Positions 40,126-49,945 are shown, numbered from the stretch's first letter. The stretch is DNA of 53,186 bases from Marvinbryantia formatexigens (GCA_021771035.1 JAETPU010000019.1:1-53186); one strand, 5' to 3'. A program made the numbers and translations. Notes: generated by a model from the letters alone, not told the origin.

Positions 40126-42372
40126 GTGAACGATAAAAATGAGAAATATGATTTAGATAGTATTTTGGAGGAGATTCGCCGTAAAAATGAGGAGAACCTG
40201 CACCCGCAGGAGGCCTCACAGGAGGAGCCCGCAGCCGAAGAGGCACAAAAGGATCCGCAAGTGCAGCCCGCTGAGCAGCCGCAGGGCTTTGCGTTTACCC
40301 CGCCGGAGCAGGAGACGGAAGCCCCTGTATCGCCGCAGGAGCCGGAGGCTTCCGAAACTCAGGAACCGCAGGATGCAGAAAAGGAGCCCCGGCAGGAGGG
40401 GTTCCAGCTGAATTTCGATGTGGATGCCGCTCTCAGGCAGGCCCAGAGCTCTCTGGACGATAAGGATCGGACCATGACCTTCTCGCCTGCACAATTTTCT
40501 CGTATGACGCAGCCTGAGGGGCAGGAGCTGCTTGAGGAGGGGGAGGAAATTCTCCTGGATGAGGAAGAAGACGGCTCGCAGGATCAGACAGACGGGGAGA
40601 AAACGAAGAAAAAGCAGAAGAAGGAGCCGGCTGAGGAGGAAATTCTGGAATACAACCATCCGGACGAGGCCCCCAGCATTCTGGACGATCTGCATGAACT
40701 CAAGGGTTCCCTCACGCTGCGCCTGGTGCTGACCATCATCATCTTTGTGGCGCTGGCCTATCTGGCGGCGTCAACCGTCATGCCGCTGCCCATCCCGGGG
40801 GCCATCTCCTATGGAAAATCCCCCATCATGTTTATCGGGGCCAATTTGGTGCTGACGGCTGCGACGATTTTAATCAACAATGCTGCAATCGGAGGCGGCC
40901 TTCTGGCGCTCTTCAAGATGAAGTCCAACAACGACAGCCTGGTGGCCTTTGCCAGCCTGGCGGCGATTGCCCATGGAACGGCAATGCTGGCTTCGCCGGG
41001 GAGCCTGAATACCCGGATGGTGAACCTGTATTTCCCGTTGGCAGTTTTGGGGATCCTGTTTAACACCATTGGAAAAATCATGTTTGTGGACCGCATCATT
41101 GCCAACTTTAAAATTGTGTCCGCCAATTATCAGAAATACGCCGCGGTCAAGGTCCCGTCCCAGGATCTGCCGCTGTTCTCCGCATCTCTGACGCCGGATG
41201 AGCAGGATGTGGCCTACTTTGCCAAGGCTGAATTTTTGACCGATTATCTGCAAATGGCCTACAGCGAGGATCATGTGGAAAAAGTCAGCCGGATTCTCAC
41301 TCCCATTGTGGTTGGGGTTTCCCTTCTCATGGGTGCGGGGACTTTTCTGCTCACCAAGGATATTTTTGGGGCGCTGTCCGCCTTTGCGGCCGTTGCCTGT
41401 ATCTGCGCGCCCTTTACCTCCGCAATGATTGGAAACCTGCCTATGTCTCGCGCCACGCGCTCCCTGTACCGGCGTGGGACCTGTATCTCCGGCTATTCCG
41501 CCATTGAGGAATTTAATAATATTGACACTGTGATGTTCGATTCCCAGGATATTTTCCCCCAGGGAACCGTACAGATGCACGGGATGAAGGCCTTCAACCG
41601 GGAGAAAATCGAGGACGCCATTGTAGACGCCGCCAGCATTACCACCGCTATCGGCAGCCCCATGAAGAATATTTTCCTCCCGGTGCTGCGCAAACAGCAA
41701 AATCCCCAGCTCAAACGGGTATCCGGTATCTCCGGGGAGGACGGTCTGGGCGTGTCCGCCATTGTGGATACCCAGCGGGTACTGGTGGGTAGCCGGGAAT
41801 TGATGGATCGCTACGGCATTATTCTGCCCTCTTTGGAGCAGGAGGCCAAGCTGCGCCGGGATAACTTTGAAATCCTCTATGTGGCCCGCGCCGGACGGCT
41901 GAGCGCAGTCTTTGTCATCAGCTACAACGCCGACGATGAGATTGCGGAAACGCTGTATGATCTGCAGGAGCAGGGGATTCAGATTATGGTCCACTCCATG
42001 GATCCCTTTATCACTGTCAAACGGATTTCGGAGATCTTTGATCTGGATGAAAACGGTATCGGGCTTTTAGAGGGCCCAGCTGCCCAGGAATACCGGGAAT
42101 GCGCCAAGGAGAAGGCCCGGACAAAGGCCTATCTGTGTTCCACTACCTCCCCGGTTTCCCTGGCGAACGCTATCCTGTGCACGGAGCGGGTGCGGGGCGC
42201 CATCTCTGTGGGCAACATCCTGCAGCTGATCTCCATGATACTGGGCTTTGGTATTGTGGCGTTTTTCGCCCTCACAGGCTCCATTGTACGCCTGGGCTGC
42301 ATCCCAGTGATGGCCTACCAGCTTATCTGGACGCTGATCATCGCCATCGCCAACGCCATGCGCCGGTACTGA
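40126..42372 (+). CDS. Degenerate P-type ATPase-like membrane protein
   Basis: A 748-aa protein from a GTG at 40126 (AAAGGAG 8 nt upstream). The first about 200 residues are acidic and Pro/Gln/Glu-rich, starting NDKNEKYDLDSILEEIRRK. The rest follows a P-type ATPase layout: membrane helices (about 205-340 and 400-450), then the block ATRSLYRRGTCISGYSAIEEFNNIDTVMFDSQDIFPQG. This block aligns with the region around the phosphorylation motif DKTGT, which here reads DSQDI (Asp472). A nucleotide-domain-like GEDGLGVSAIVDTQRVLVGSRELMDRYGI follows, then two C-terminal helices. The CPC, TGD and GDGxND motifs are missing, so ATP-driven transport is unlikely. Function unknown. Confidence 0.75.
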   Translation: MNDKNEKYDLDSILEEIRRKNEENLHPQEASQEEPAAEEAQKDPQVQPAEQPQGFAFTPPEQETEAPVSPQEPEASETQEPQDAEKEPRQEGFQLNFDVDAALRQAQSSLDDKDRTMTFSPAQFSRMTQPEGQELLEEGEEILLDEEEDGSQDQTDGEKTKKKQKKEPAEEEILEYNHPDEAPSILDDLHELKGSLTLRLVLTIIIFVALAYLAASTVMPLPIPGAISYGKSPIMFIGANLVLTAATILINNAAIGGGLLALFKMKSNNDSLVAFASLAAIAHGTAMLASPGSLNTRMVNLYFPLAVLGILFNTIGKIMFVDRIIANFKIVSANYQKYAAVKVPSQDLPLFSASLTPDEQDVAYFAKAEFLTDYLQMAYSEDHVEKVSRILTPIVVGVSLLMGAGTFLLTKDIFGALSAFAAVACICAPFTSAMIGNLPMSRATRSLYRRGTCISGYSAIEEFNNIDTVMFDSQDIFPQGTVQMHGMKAFNREKIEDAIVDAASITTAIGSPMKNIFLPVLRKQQNPQLKRVSGISGEDGLGVSAIVDTQRVLVGSRELMDRYGIILPSLEQEAKLRRDNFEILYVARAGRLSAVFVISYNADDEIAETLYDLQEQGIQIMVHSMDPFITVKRISEIFDLDENGIGLLEGPAAQEYRECAKEKARTKAYLCSTTSPVSLANAILCTERVRGAISVGNILQLISMILGFGIVAFFALTGSIVRLGCIPVMAYQLIWTLIIAIANAMRRY

Positions 42373-42410
42373 CCGGCAGGCCATACCCGGCTGTTACAGA
42401 TTTTGAAAAG

Positions 42411-42447
42411 AAACGAAGCGGCTCCCACTGGGAGTCGCTTCGTTTTT
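42411..42447. terminator. Terminator between the P-type-like gene and alr
   Basis: AACGAAGCG-g-CTCCC pairs with GGGAG-t-CGCTTCGTT, followed by TTTTT on the plus strand. The genes are convergent and the stem can serve both. Confidence 0.92.
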
Positions 42448-42504
42448 CATGTTCTGTGTATTCGGGATTATTGCGGCGCCCCCGCCGCTAGGGCCAGGAA
42501 AGAG

Positions 42505-43704
42505 CTATTCCTCAATCGTCTGCCCTACATAGTTGGTTACCCCAACCTGCCTGCCGTTTTGCATATAGATCCGGGGAACCCGCTTGCCCACCAGGCAAAC
42601 TACCTCATAGTTGATGGAATCGGTGAGAGTTGCCATCTCGTCGGCAGTGAGGGTATTCTCCCCGTCGGTTCCAATCATGACGGCGGTATCCCCGGGGCAC
42701 ACGCCGTCGATCCCTGTGACATCCAGCATCAGCTGGTCCATGCACACCCGGCCCACCACAGGCGCCAGGCGCCCTCTCACCAGCATCCGGGCCCGGTTGG
42801 AGAGAATCCGGTGATAGCCGTCCGCATAGCCGATGGTGACGGAGGCGATAACCCGCGGTTCTTTGGCACACCAGGTGCGCCCATAGCTGATATAAGTGCC
42901 GGGCTCCACGGTTTTCACCTGGGAGATACAGCAGGTCAGGGACAGGGCGGGATGCAGATCCAAAATCCCCCCGCAGTCTCCGCTGGGGGAGAGCCCATAC
43001 AAAACAATGCCCGGACGTACCATATCCAGATGCATCTGCGGGTACAACAGGGTGGCGGCGCTGTTGCAGCAGTGCCGGATAGGGAAGATAATTCCCTTCT
43101 TTTCCAGAAGCTTCAGAATTTCCATAAAGCGGCTGAACTGCCCCTTGGTGTAGGCTACAGCGTCTGCATTGGTCTCATCCGCGCAGGAAAAATGGGTAAA
43201 GATACCGGTGAATTTGAGCCCGGGCAGCCCGCAGATGTCCTGGATTTTTTGGGCGGAATCCAGAAGGTTTCCCTCATCGGTCAAAAAGCCCAGACGCCCC
43301 ATGCCGGTGTCCACCTTCACATGGGCGTCCACCGTAACGCCCAGTTCCTGGGCAGCCTGGGAGAGCTGACGGGCATACTGGGTGGAAAACACAGCCTGGG
43401 TAATGCTGTATTCGCACAGCGTGCCCGCGTACTGTGCAGGCGTGGTTCCAAAAATGAGAATGGGCTTAAAGATGCCGTCCCGGCGCAGAGAGACCGCCTC
43501 CTCCACGTTGGACACCCCGAACCAGTCCACCCCGTGGCGGTTCAGTTCCCGCGCCACAAATTTGGCGCCGTGCCCATAGGCGTCCGCCTTCACCACACCC
43601 AGCACCTTGCAGCCGGGGGAGACCAGCTCCTTGACTTTTTCGATATTATGGCCGATGCAGTCCAAGTCCACAGTGGCCCAGCTTCGTTTTAAAAAATCTG
43701 ACAT
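42505..43704 (-). CDS. alr: Alanine racemase
   Basis: A 399-aa PLP enzyme making D-alanine for peptidoglycan. The N-terminal TIM barrel has VVKADAYGHGA with the PLP Lys at residue 39; the C-terminal beta domain supplies the catalytic Tyr in YISYGRTW. Other family blocks: HVKVDTGMGRLGF, IFTHFSCAD, RPGIVLYGLSP, VGRVCMDQLMLDVT. ATG 43704 is chosen by homology (SWATVDLDCIGHNIEKVKELV); it has only a weak ribosome binding site. The open frame runs upstream to a TTG at 43809, so a longer form is possible. Confidence 0.95.
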   Translation of the reverse strand: MSDFLKRSWATVDLDCIGHNIEKVKELVSPGCKVLGVVKADAYGHGAKFVARELNRHGVDWFGVSNVEEAVSLRRDGIFKPILIFGTTPAQYAGTLCEYSITQAVFSTQYARQLSQAAQELGVTVDAHVKVDTGMGRLGFLTDEGNLLDSAQKIQDICGLPGLKFTGIFTHFSCADETNADAVAYTKGQFSRFMEILKLLEKKGIIFPIRHCCNSAATLLYPQMHLDMVRPGIVLYGLSPSGDCGGILDLHPALSLTCCISQVKTVEPGTYISYGRTWCAKEPRVIASVTIGYADGYHRILSNRARMLVRGRLAPVVGRVCMDQLMLDVTGIDGVCPGDTAVMIGTDGENTLTADEMATLTDSINYEVVCLVGKRVPRIYMQNGRQVGVTNYVGQTIEE

Positions 43705-44193
43705 CACAGCTGCCGGTTTTCCCAAAACAGTCCGCGCAGTTGGAACAGACGGCGGTATTTCCTGCACTGCCTGGGAAATACTCAATCCTACCCGCCTGTT
43801 TTTTCGCAAACTCTCCCGAAAACCGGCGTCCCTCCTTGTCCAGACGCCGCTGTGCGGCGTTTCATATGGTGTGGGCCCTGCGCCGGACTCTCCTAGGCCG
43901 GAATACGGGAACCCTTTATGTAATATGGCATTGCGCTAAGCCCAAACCGCCCCATTGGGGGTGGAGTTGGCTTTGCGGGTTTCCCCGGCGGGGGAGAATC
44001 CCAGAAGATTAGCCGGGCTTAAAACACAGGGGGTCTCTCCCCGGCCGCAATGTCCGCTGTAAGGGCCGTACATCTTCGGCTGCACCGGGATGGACAGCCT
44101 CAGTCGGCCTTTCCTCTTCGGTGCGGCGGATCCTTGGCCCTCCAGACTAGTATACCATTTTATGGAGATGACACCCTGCTTTTCACAAAAAGT
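43705..44193. other. About 490-nt region between alr and the dihydrouridine synthase gene
   Basis: Both flanking genes are on the minus strand. The part nearest alr stays open in the alr frame up to 43809. The rest has no frame with a ribosome binding site and no clear promoter or terminator. Confidence 0.35.
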
Positions 44194-45174
44194 TTACGTT
44201 TCCTGGGCGTCCTTTTGCAGACGCCGGATTTCCTGCTCCAACAGGGACAGATCGGAGAGGCTGGATACCTTGCCTGCCATCACCCGCAGACTCGCGGCCC
44301 CCCGCAGGCCCTTGACATACCAGCTGATATGCTTGCGGGCCTCCCGCATCCCGGTGTATTCCCCTTTGTACCGGCACAGCAGCGTGATATGCCGCCGCAT
44401 GACACAAAGGCGCTCTTCCAGCTGGGGCCCCGGTAAAAGGATCCCCTGGGTGAGATAGGCCTCAATCTGCCGGAAGATCCAGGGGTTCCCATAGGCGGCA
44501 CGGCCCACCATCACCAAGTCGCATCCGGTTTGACGGTACATGGCAAGGGCGCTTTCGGCGTCTGTCACGTCCCCGTTGCCGATCACGGGAACGCTCACCG
44601 CCTCTTTCACCCGGCGGATGATATCCCAGTCCGCACTGGGTGCGTACATCTGGCGCCGGGTGCGCCCATGGATGGTCAGGGCGCTGGCGCCGTTTTCCTC
44701 GCAGATCTGCGCGAATTCCACGGCATTGACGCTGTCCTCATCCCAGCCCTTTCGGAATTTGCAGGTGACCGGCACCGGGACGGCCCGGCAGACGGCTTTC
44801 ACAATTTCTCCCGCCAGCTTGGGGTTTTTCATCAGGGCGGCGCCGCCCCCATTTCCCGCCACCTTTGGCGCGGGACAGCCCATGTTGATATCGATGATGT
44901 CCGGGTGGTAGGCCATGGCCTTTTGAGCCGCCAGGGCCATCACCTCGGGCTCGCTGCCGAACAGCTGTACAGCCATGGGGCGCTCCGTATCTGCCACCTG
45001 TAAAAGGGCGGCGGTTTTTTTATCGGAATACATCATCCCCTTGGAACTGGTGAGCTCCCCCACCACATAGGCGGCGCCGAACTCCTTGCAGATCTCCCGC
45101 ATGGCCCGGTCCGCAACGCCCGCCATAGGGGCCAGGGCCGCCGTCCTTTTTATTTCAACTGTGCCAATCCTCAA
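44194..45174 (-). CDS. dusB: tRNA-dihydrouridine synthase (DusB-like)
   Basis: A 326-aa FMN-dependent TIM-barrel enzyme that reduces uridine to dihydrouridine in tRNA. It begins [29 protein letters not shown]. The catalytic Cys is in [21 protein letters not shown], and substrate/flavin motifs are [32 protein letters not shown] and [15 protein letters not shown] start at 45174 is preferred because AAGGGG lies about 7 nt upstream and homology begins there; the frame extends to 45303 into the repeat region. The DusB subgroup name is the usual one in Firmicutes but is not proven. Confidence 0.92.
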   Translation of the reverse strand: MRIGTVEIKRTAALAPMAGVADRAMREICKEFGAAYVVGELTSSKGMMYSDKKTAALLQVADTERPMAVQLFGSEPEVMALAAQKAMAYHPDIIDINMGCPAPKVAGNGGGAALMKNPKLAGEIVKAVCRAVPVPVTCKFRKGWDEDSVNAVEFAQICEENGASALTIHGRTRRQMYAPSADWDIIRRVKEAVSVPVIGNGDVTDAESALAMYRQTGCDLVMVGRAAYGNPWIFRQIEAYLTQGILLPGPQLEERLCVMRRHITLLCRYKGEYTGMREARKHISWYVKGLRGAASLRVMAGKVSSLSDLSLLEQEIRRLQKDAQET

Positions 45175-45295
45175 AGAAAGACCCCTTTTCCTGTGTTGTG
45201 CCTGAATATCCCCGTTCCAAACACGGGGAACCCGCTGTAAATGCCGGGTCAGTGCCTTTATTTTATCAAATCGGTGAAAATAATACAATGAAATG

Positions 45296-45605
45296 TGATA
45301 CAATGTTCACATAGAGGATGCACCTGCAACGATGTTAGACGGTTTGGTGCCTTTTTCACCGGCTCAAAGGGATGGCCGGTGTTTGGCTTATGCCAAAGCG
45401 CGAAACTTCCTGGTCCTCTTAGAATTTATGGTATAATAAACGCAAATAGCGGTAAAAACGGCATTAGCCGTTTTTGCGGATGCATTTTTTTACCGTACTG
45501 GCAGCAAGCCGATAAGTGGCTTGTCTTTATGGTACAATGTTCACGCAGAGTGTGAACCTGCAATCATCAAAGATGATGGAGCGAAACATCCTGTTTCAAT
45601 GAAAG
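45296..45605 (+). repeat. R2 promoter-hairpin repeats, cluster 3 (three copies)
   Basis: Copy g: TGATACAAT (-10 at 45299-45304) then GTTCACATAG. A CACCGGC...GGCCGGTG stem and TTTGGC-ttat-GCCAAA module follow to about 45400. Copy h: TGGTATAAT (-10 at 45432-45437), followed within 20 nt by a terminator-like hairpin AAAAACGGC-atta-GCCGTTTTT (45454-45475). Copy i: TGGTACAAT (-10 at 45533-45538), hairpin GTTCAC-gcagaGTGTGAAC, one CAATCATCAAAGATG unit and a tail ATGAAAGCTTG that matches the start of the terminator tail in units c and d. All three face polA. Confidence 0.7.
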
Positions 45606-45791
45606 CTTGTGTCAGAATCCTCAGTCAGCAACCCGGTTCGGGGGATAGGCGGGCATTTGCGGGCGCCAAGCCAAAAATCCCGGCAGGGCCCGGTACCGTT
45701 CATGATAGGACAGCGGCAGTTTAAGAGCGGACAAGCCGCCTTTAGTGCCGCAAAACCGGCAATACGTCCAGAAAGGCAGGAAAAGGAAACA

Positions 45792-48392
45792 ATGAGACTT
45801 TTAGCGGTGGATTCCAACAGTGTGCTCAACCGCGCATTCTATGGAATCAAAATCCTCACCACCAAGGAGGGGCTCTATACCAACGGGGTGTACGGATTTT
45901 TAAATATTTTTCTGAAGATGCTGGAGGAGGTTTCCCCGGATGCGGTGGCCTTTGCCTTTGATCTCAAGGCACCCACCTTCCGCCACAAGCAGTATGCCGG
46001 GTACAAGGCCCAGCGCAAGGGGATGCCCGAGGAATTGGCAGCCCAGCTGCCCTATTTAAAAGAACTGCTGCGGGATTTGGGCTACCGCATCGTGGAGTGC
46101 GAAGGCTTTGAGGCGGACGACATTCTGGGTACTCTGGCAGATGCCTGCGAGCGCAGCGGGGATGAATGCGTGATTGCCACCGGGGACAGAGACAGCCTTC
46201 AGCTGGTGAGCGGGCGTGTTCACGTGCGCCTGGCCTCCACAAAGATGGGGCGCCCCCAGACGGATTTGTACGACCTGGACGCCATCCGGGAGAAATACGG
46301 CGTAACCCCAATCCAGCTCATTCAGGTAAAGGCCCTGATGGGGGATACCTCGGACAATATCCCCGGTGTTGCGGGAATCGGGGAAAAGACAGCCCTGTCC
46401 CTGATTGCACGGTTTGAGACTGTAGACAAGGTGTACGAAAACCTGGAGGATCCCTTTATCAAACCCGGCGTCCGGGCCAAGCTGGCGGCGGACAAAGAGA
46501 ACGCCTACCTCTCGCTGGAGCTGGCGCGTATCTGCAGGGAAGCCCCTGTGGAAACCCAGCTTTCCGCGTATCTTCCGCAGCCGGCGGATGTTCCGGCCGC
46601 CCGGGCGCTGCTGGCGAAGCTGGAGATGTTCAAGATGATACAGCGCCTGGGACTGGATTCCCCCGCAAGTGCCGCTCAGGAAAAGCCGGAGCAGCCCGTG
46701 GATTCGGGCCCGGCAGAGGCGCCGGTGCCTGTTTGCGTGCTGGACGCTGAGGGGATTTCCAAGCGGCTCACCGGGGCGAGTCAGGTGGATTTCCTCTGTG
46801 AATTTCAGGGGGACACCCCCAAAACCCTGGCCTTTTATACAGGGGATTCCCCGGAGTGCTGCCTGGCCCAGGATGCCCCCGGCGCCCTGGCACAGCTGCT
46901 GCGCGCCCCGGCTAAGCTGAGAACCGACGACAGCAAATCCATCTGCCGGTTTGCCTTTCGTCAGGGGCTTCCCGCAGGGAACATCGTATTTGACGCCTCG
47001 TTGGCCGGTTATATCCTCAACCCCACCCAGTCCTCCTATGAATTGGGGCGCCTGGCGCAGGAGCACAACGTGGCGCCCAAGGGCTTCACCCAGCCTGAGG
47101 GGCTGCCCGCGGGAATGGAGTTCCTTCCGGCCCTTTTTGAGAGGATGCAGGAGCAGATTTCTTCCAATGAGCAGGGGCATCTGCTCGGGCAGATTGAAAT
47201 CCCCCTGGCAAAGGTTCTGGCAAGTATGGAGGAAATCGGCTTTCGCATCGACACTGCGGGGCTCAGGGAGTTCGGCGAGATGCTGGACGGTGAAATTGCC
47301 CAGAGCCAGGAGAGTATTTACACCCTGGCAGGGGAGCAGTTCAATATCAATTCCCCCAAGCAGCTGGGAGAGATCCTCTTTGTACGCCTGGGGCTGCCCG
47401 CCCGTAAAAAGACCAAGACCGGCTATTCCACCAACGCGGATGTGCTGGACAGCTTAAAGGACAAGCATCCCATTATCCCGATGATTTTGGAATACCGCAA
47501 GCTGACCAAGCTCAAATCCACCTATGTGGAGGGGCTTTTAAAGGTGGTGGGGCCGGACGGGCGGATTCACACCCGCTTTAACCAGATTGAAACCCGCACC
47601 GGGCGCATCAGCTCCCTGGAGCCCAATTTGCAGAATATCCCCATCCGCACCGAGCTGGGCAGCCGCCTGCGGGCCTTCTTTTTGGCCCGGGAAAATTGGG
47701 TGCTGGTGGACGCAGACTATTCCCAGATTGAATTGCGGGTTCTGGCGCATATCGCCCAGGATAAAAATATGATCGATGCCTTCCAGAACGGGGAGGACAT
47801 CCACACCAACACTGCGGCCCAGGTGTTCGGGCTGCCGCCTTTGTATGTCACGCCCCTGATGCGCAGCCGGGCCAAGGCGGTCAATTTCGGTATTGTGTAC
47901 GGAATCGGCGCCTACTCCCTGTCCCAGGACATCGGGGTTTCGGTAGCCGAGGCCGACGAGTATATCCGCAATTATCTGCGCACGTTCTCCGGGGTCAAGC
48001 GCTATATGGACGATACGGTGGCCTTCGCCCAGGAACACGGCTATGTGCAGACCCTGATGGGACGCCGCCGGTATATCCCGGAGGTGACAGCCTCCAACAA
48101 GGTGACCCAGGCCTTCGGCAAGCGTGTGGCAATGAATACGCCCATCCAGGGGACGGCGGCGGATATTATCAAGATTGCCATGATCCGGGTGTATGAGCGC
48201 CTGGCGGCCGAGGGGCTGCAGGCCAAGCTGATTTTGCAGGTTCACGATGAACTGATCGTAGAGGCGCCGCCCCAGGAGGTAGAGAAGGTCAAAACGCTGC
48301 TGATCCAGGAGATGGAGAATGCGGCGCAGCTGTCCGTTTCCCTGGACGCGGACGTGAGCGTCGGGGAAAACTGGCTGGCGGCCAAGGCGTAA
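45792..48392 (+). CDS. polA: DNA polymerase I
   Basis: An 866-aa repair and replication polymerase. The N-terminal 5'-3' exonuclease domain (about residues 1-290) has LAVDSNSVLNRAFYG, EADDILGTLA, ATGDRDSLQLV and GDTSDNIPGVAGIGEKTA. The middle 3'-5' exonuclease-like domain (about 310-480) lacks the DxE motif of the proofreading site, as in Bacillus-type enzymes. The polymerase domain has motif A DYSQIELRVLAHI, motif B RSRAKAVNFGIVYGIG and motif C LQVHDELIVE. The start ATG 45792 has AAAAGGAAAC just upstream; the open frame upstream to 45609 overlaps the R2 tail and is not conserved-looking. Its promoter may be one of the R2 boxes. Confidence 0.97.
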   Translation: MRLLAVDSNSVLNRAFYGIKILTTKEGLYTNGVYGFLNIFLKMLEEVSPDAVAFAFDLKAPTFRHKQYAGYKAQRKGMPEELAAQLPYLKELLRDLGYRIVECEGFEADDILGTLADACERSGDECVIATGDRDSLQLVSGRVHVRLASTKMGRPQTDLYDLDAIREKYGVTPIQLIQVKALMGDTSDNIPGVAGIGEKTALSLIARFETVDKVYENLEDPFIKPGVRAKLAADKENAYLSLELARICREAPVETQLSAYLPQPADVPAARALLAKLEMFKMIQRLGLDSPASAAQEKPEQPVDSGPAEAPVPVCVLDAEGISKRLTGASQVDFLCEFQGDTPKTLAFYTGDSPECCLAQDAPGALAQLLRAPAKLRTDDSKSICRFAFRQGLPAGNIVFDASLAGYILNPTQSSYELGRLAQEHNVAPKGFTQPEGLPAGMEFLPALFERMQEQISSNEQGHLLGQIEIPLAKVLASMEEIGFRIDTAGLREFGEMLDGEIAQSQESIYTLAGEQFNINSPKQLGEILFVRLGLPARKKTKTGYSTNADVLDSLKDKHPIIPMILEYRKLTKLKSTYVEGLLKVVGPDGRIHTRFNQIETRTGRISSLEPNLQNIPIRTELGSRLRAFFLARENWVLVDADYSQIELRVLAHIAQDKNMIDAFQNGEDIHTNTAAQVFGLPPLYVTPLMRSRAKAVNFGIVYGIGAYSLSQDIGVSVAEADEYIRNYLRTFSGVKRYMDDTVAFAQEHGYVQTLMGRRRYIPEVTASNKVTQAFGKRVAMNTPIQGTAADIIKIAMIRVYERLAAEGLQAKLILQVHDELIVEAPPQEVEKVKTLLIQEMENAAQLSVSLDADVSVGENWLAAKA

Positions 48393-48456
48393 AAAGCCCG
48401 CGCCGGGCTGAACGGGCGCCTGGTTTATGAGAATGAGAAGAAAGGGGGAAGCGCTG

Positions 48457-48957
48457 ATGGAACATTCTATCCGGATTGTGCCCATGGGCAGCGAACACGT
48501 GATGGATATGGCGGATTTGGAAGCCGCCTGCTTTTCCGAGGCCTGGACTGCCGCACAGCTGGCCTATGAACTGGATAACCCCCATGCGGTGTATTTCTGC
48601 GCTGTGCACGACGGGCGCACCGTGGGCTTTGCCGGGATGCACAATGTGCTGGGCGAGGGCTATATCACCAACGTGGCGGTGCTCGAGGAGTTCCGCCGCC
48701 GGGGAATCGCATATGCTCTTTTACAGGAGCTGTTTGAGTATGCCGCCGGGCATGCTATGGCGTTTCTCACTTTGGAGGTGCGCCAGTCCAATGACGGGGC
48801 CATTCGGCTGTATGAAAAATGCGGGTTTACCCGGCAGGGGATTCGCCGCAGGTTTTACCAGAATCCAAGCGAGGATGCGCTTTTAATGACGAAATTTTTT
48901 GTAAGTGGGGAAGGGACGGATTGCGATGAAGATACTGGGGATCGAGAGCTCCTGTGA
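48457..48957 (+). CDS. rimI: Ribosomal-protein-alanine N-acetyltransferase
   Basis: A 166-aa GNAT enzyme with EAACFSEAWTAAQLAYEL (the typical RimI start region), LGEGYITNVAVLEEFRRRGIAYALLQELF (acetyl-CoA loop RRRGIA) and LEVRQSNDGAIRLYEKCGFTRQGIRRRFY. ATG 48457 follows AAAGGGGGAA; ATG 48427 has no ribosome binding site. It overlaps the start of tsaD by 32 nt. The rimI-tsaD pairing is common in bacteria, usually with tsaB and tsaE, which are not in this window. Confidence 0.93.
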   Translation: MEHSIRIVPMGSEHVMDMADLEAACFSEAWTAAQLAYELDNPHAVYFCAVHDGRTVGFAGMHNVLGEGYITNVAVLEEFRRRGIAYALLQELFEYAAGHAMAFLTLEVRQSNDGAIRLYEKCGFTRQGIRRRFYQNPSEDALLMTKFFVSGEGTDCDEDTGDRELL

Positions 48958-49945
48958 CGAGACGGCAGCTTCTGTGGTGGAGGACGGGCGTGAAATCCTC
49001 TCCAGCGTGATTGCCTCCCAGGTGGCGGAGCACCGGCTGTATGGAGGCGTTGTGCCGGAGATAGCCTCTCGCCGCCACGCGGAAAATATTGTGGAGGTCA
49101 CCCAGCAGGCTCTAAAGGAAGCCGGATGTACGCTTGGGGATATCGAGGCTGTAGCGGTCACCTATGCGCCGGGGCTCATCGGCGCGCTGTTAGTGGGAGT
49201 CAACTTTGCCAAGGGCATGGCCTTGGCCTCGGGAAAGCCGTTGGTTCCGGTCCATCATCTGCGGGGGCATATTGCCTCCAACTATCTGAGTTCCCCCCAG
49301 TTGGAACCGCCCTTTTTGTGTTTGGTGGTGTCCGGCGGACACAGTCATATTGTAGAGGTCAGCGGCTATACCCAGTTCCGGGTGCTGGGGCGCACCAGGG
49401 ACGACGCCGCGGGGGAAGCCTATGATAAGGCCGCCCGGGCCATGGGCTTCCCCTACCCGGGAGGCGTGCACATTGATAAAATTGCGCCCACGGGCAATCC
49501 TAAGGCCTACCGGTTGCCCAGGCCCAAGGTGGAGGGTTCCCCCTATGATTTCAGCTTTTCCGGGCTGAAAACCGCGGTGATTAACCTTTTGCACAACGCC
49601 CAGCAGAAAGGGGAGACTGTGAAGGTGGAGGATCTGGCGGCCTCCTTCCAGGATACGGTGAGCGAGATTCTCACCGAGCATATGATGCTGGCGGCCCGGG
49701 ATACTGGGTACCAAAAAATTGTGCTAGCCGGGGGCGTGTCCGCCAATTCCGGGCTGCGGGAGCGGATGCAAAAGGCCTGCGGGGAGCGGGGGTACCAGCT
49801 GTATCTGCCAAAGCTCTCCCTGTGCGGGGATAATGCCGCCATGATAGCCAGCCAGGGCTATTATGAATATCTTGCGGGAGTGCGTGCCGGCGCGGATCTC
49901 AACGCCTGCGCCAGCCTGAATATCGAAGCGGGATATGCAGGGTAA
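48926..49945 (+). CDS. tsaD: tRNA N6-threonylcarbamoyladenosine transferase subunit TsaD
   Basis: A 339-aa ASKHA-fold protein that transfers the threonylcarbamoyl group to A37 of tRNAs together with TsaB and TsaE. Typical blocks are MKILGIESSCDETAASVV, GGVVPEIASRRHAENI (metal ligand His), VHHLRGHI, FLCLVVSGGHSHIV, GEAYDKAARAMGFPYPGG, FSFSGLKTAV and LAGGVSANSGLRERM. ATG 48926 fits the family start exactly; GTGGGGAAGGG lies upstream inside rimI. Translation is probably coupled to rimI. Confidence 0.97.
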   Translation: MKILGIESSCDETAASVVEDGREILSSVIASQVAEHRLYGGVVPEIASRRHAENIVEVTQQALKEAGCTLGDIEAVAVTYAPGLIGALLVGVNFAKGMALASGKPLVPVHHLRGHIASNYLSSPQLEPPFLCLVVSGGHSHIVEVSGYTQFRVLGRTRDDAAGEAYDKAARAMGFPYPGGVHIDKIAPTGNPKAYRLPRPKVEGSPYDFSFSGLKTAVINLLHNAQQKGETVKVEDLAASFQDTVSEILTEHMMLAARDTGYQKIVLAGGVSANSGLRERMQKACGERGYQLYLPKLSLCGDNAAMIASQGYYEYLAGVRAGADLNACASLNIEAGYAG

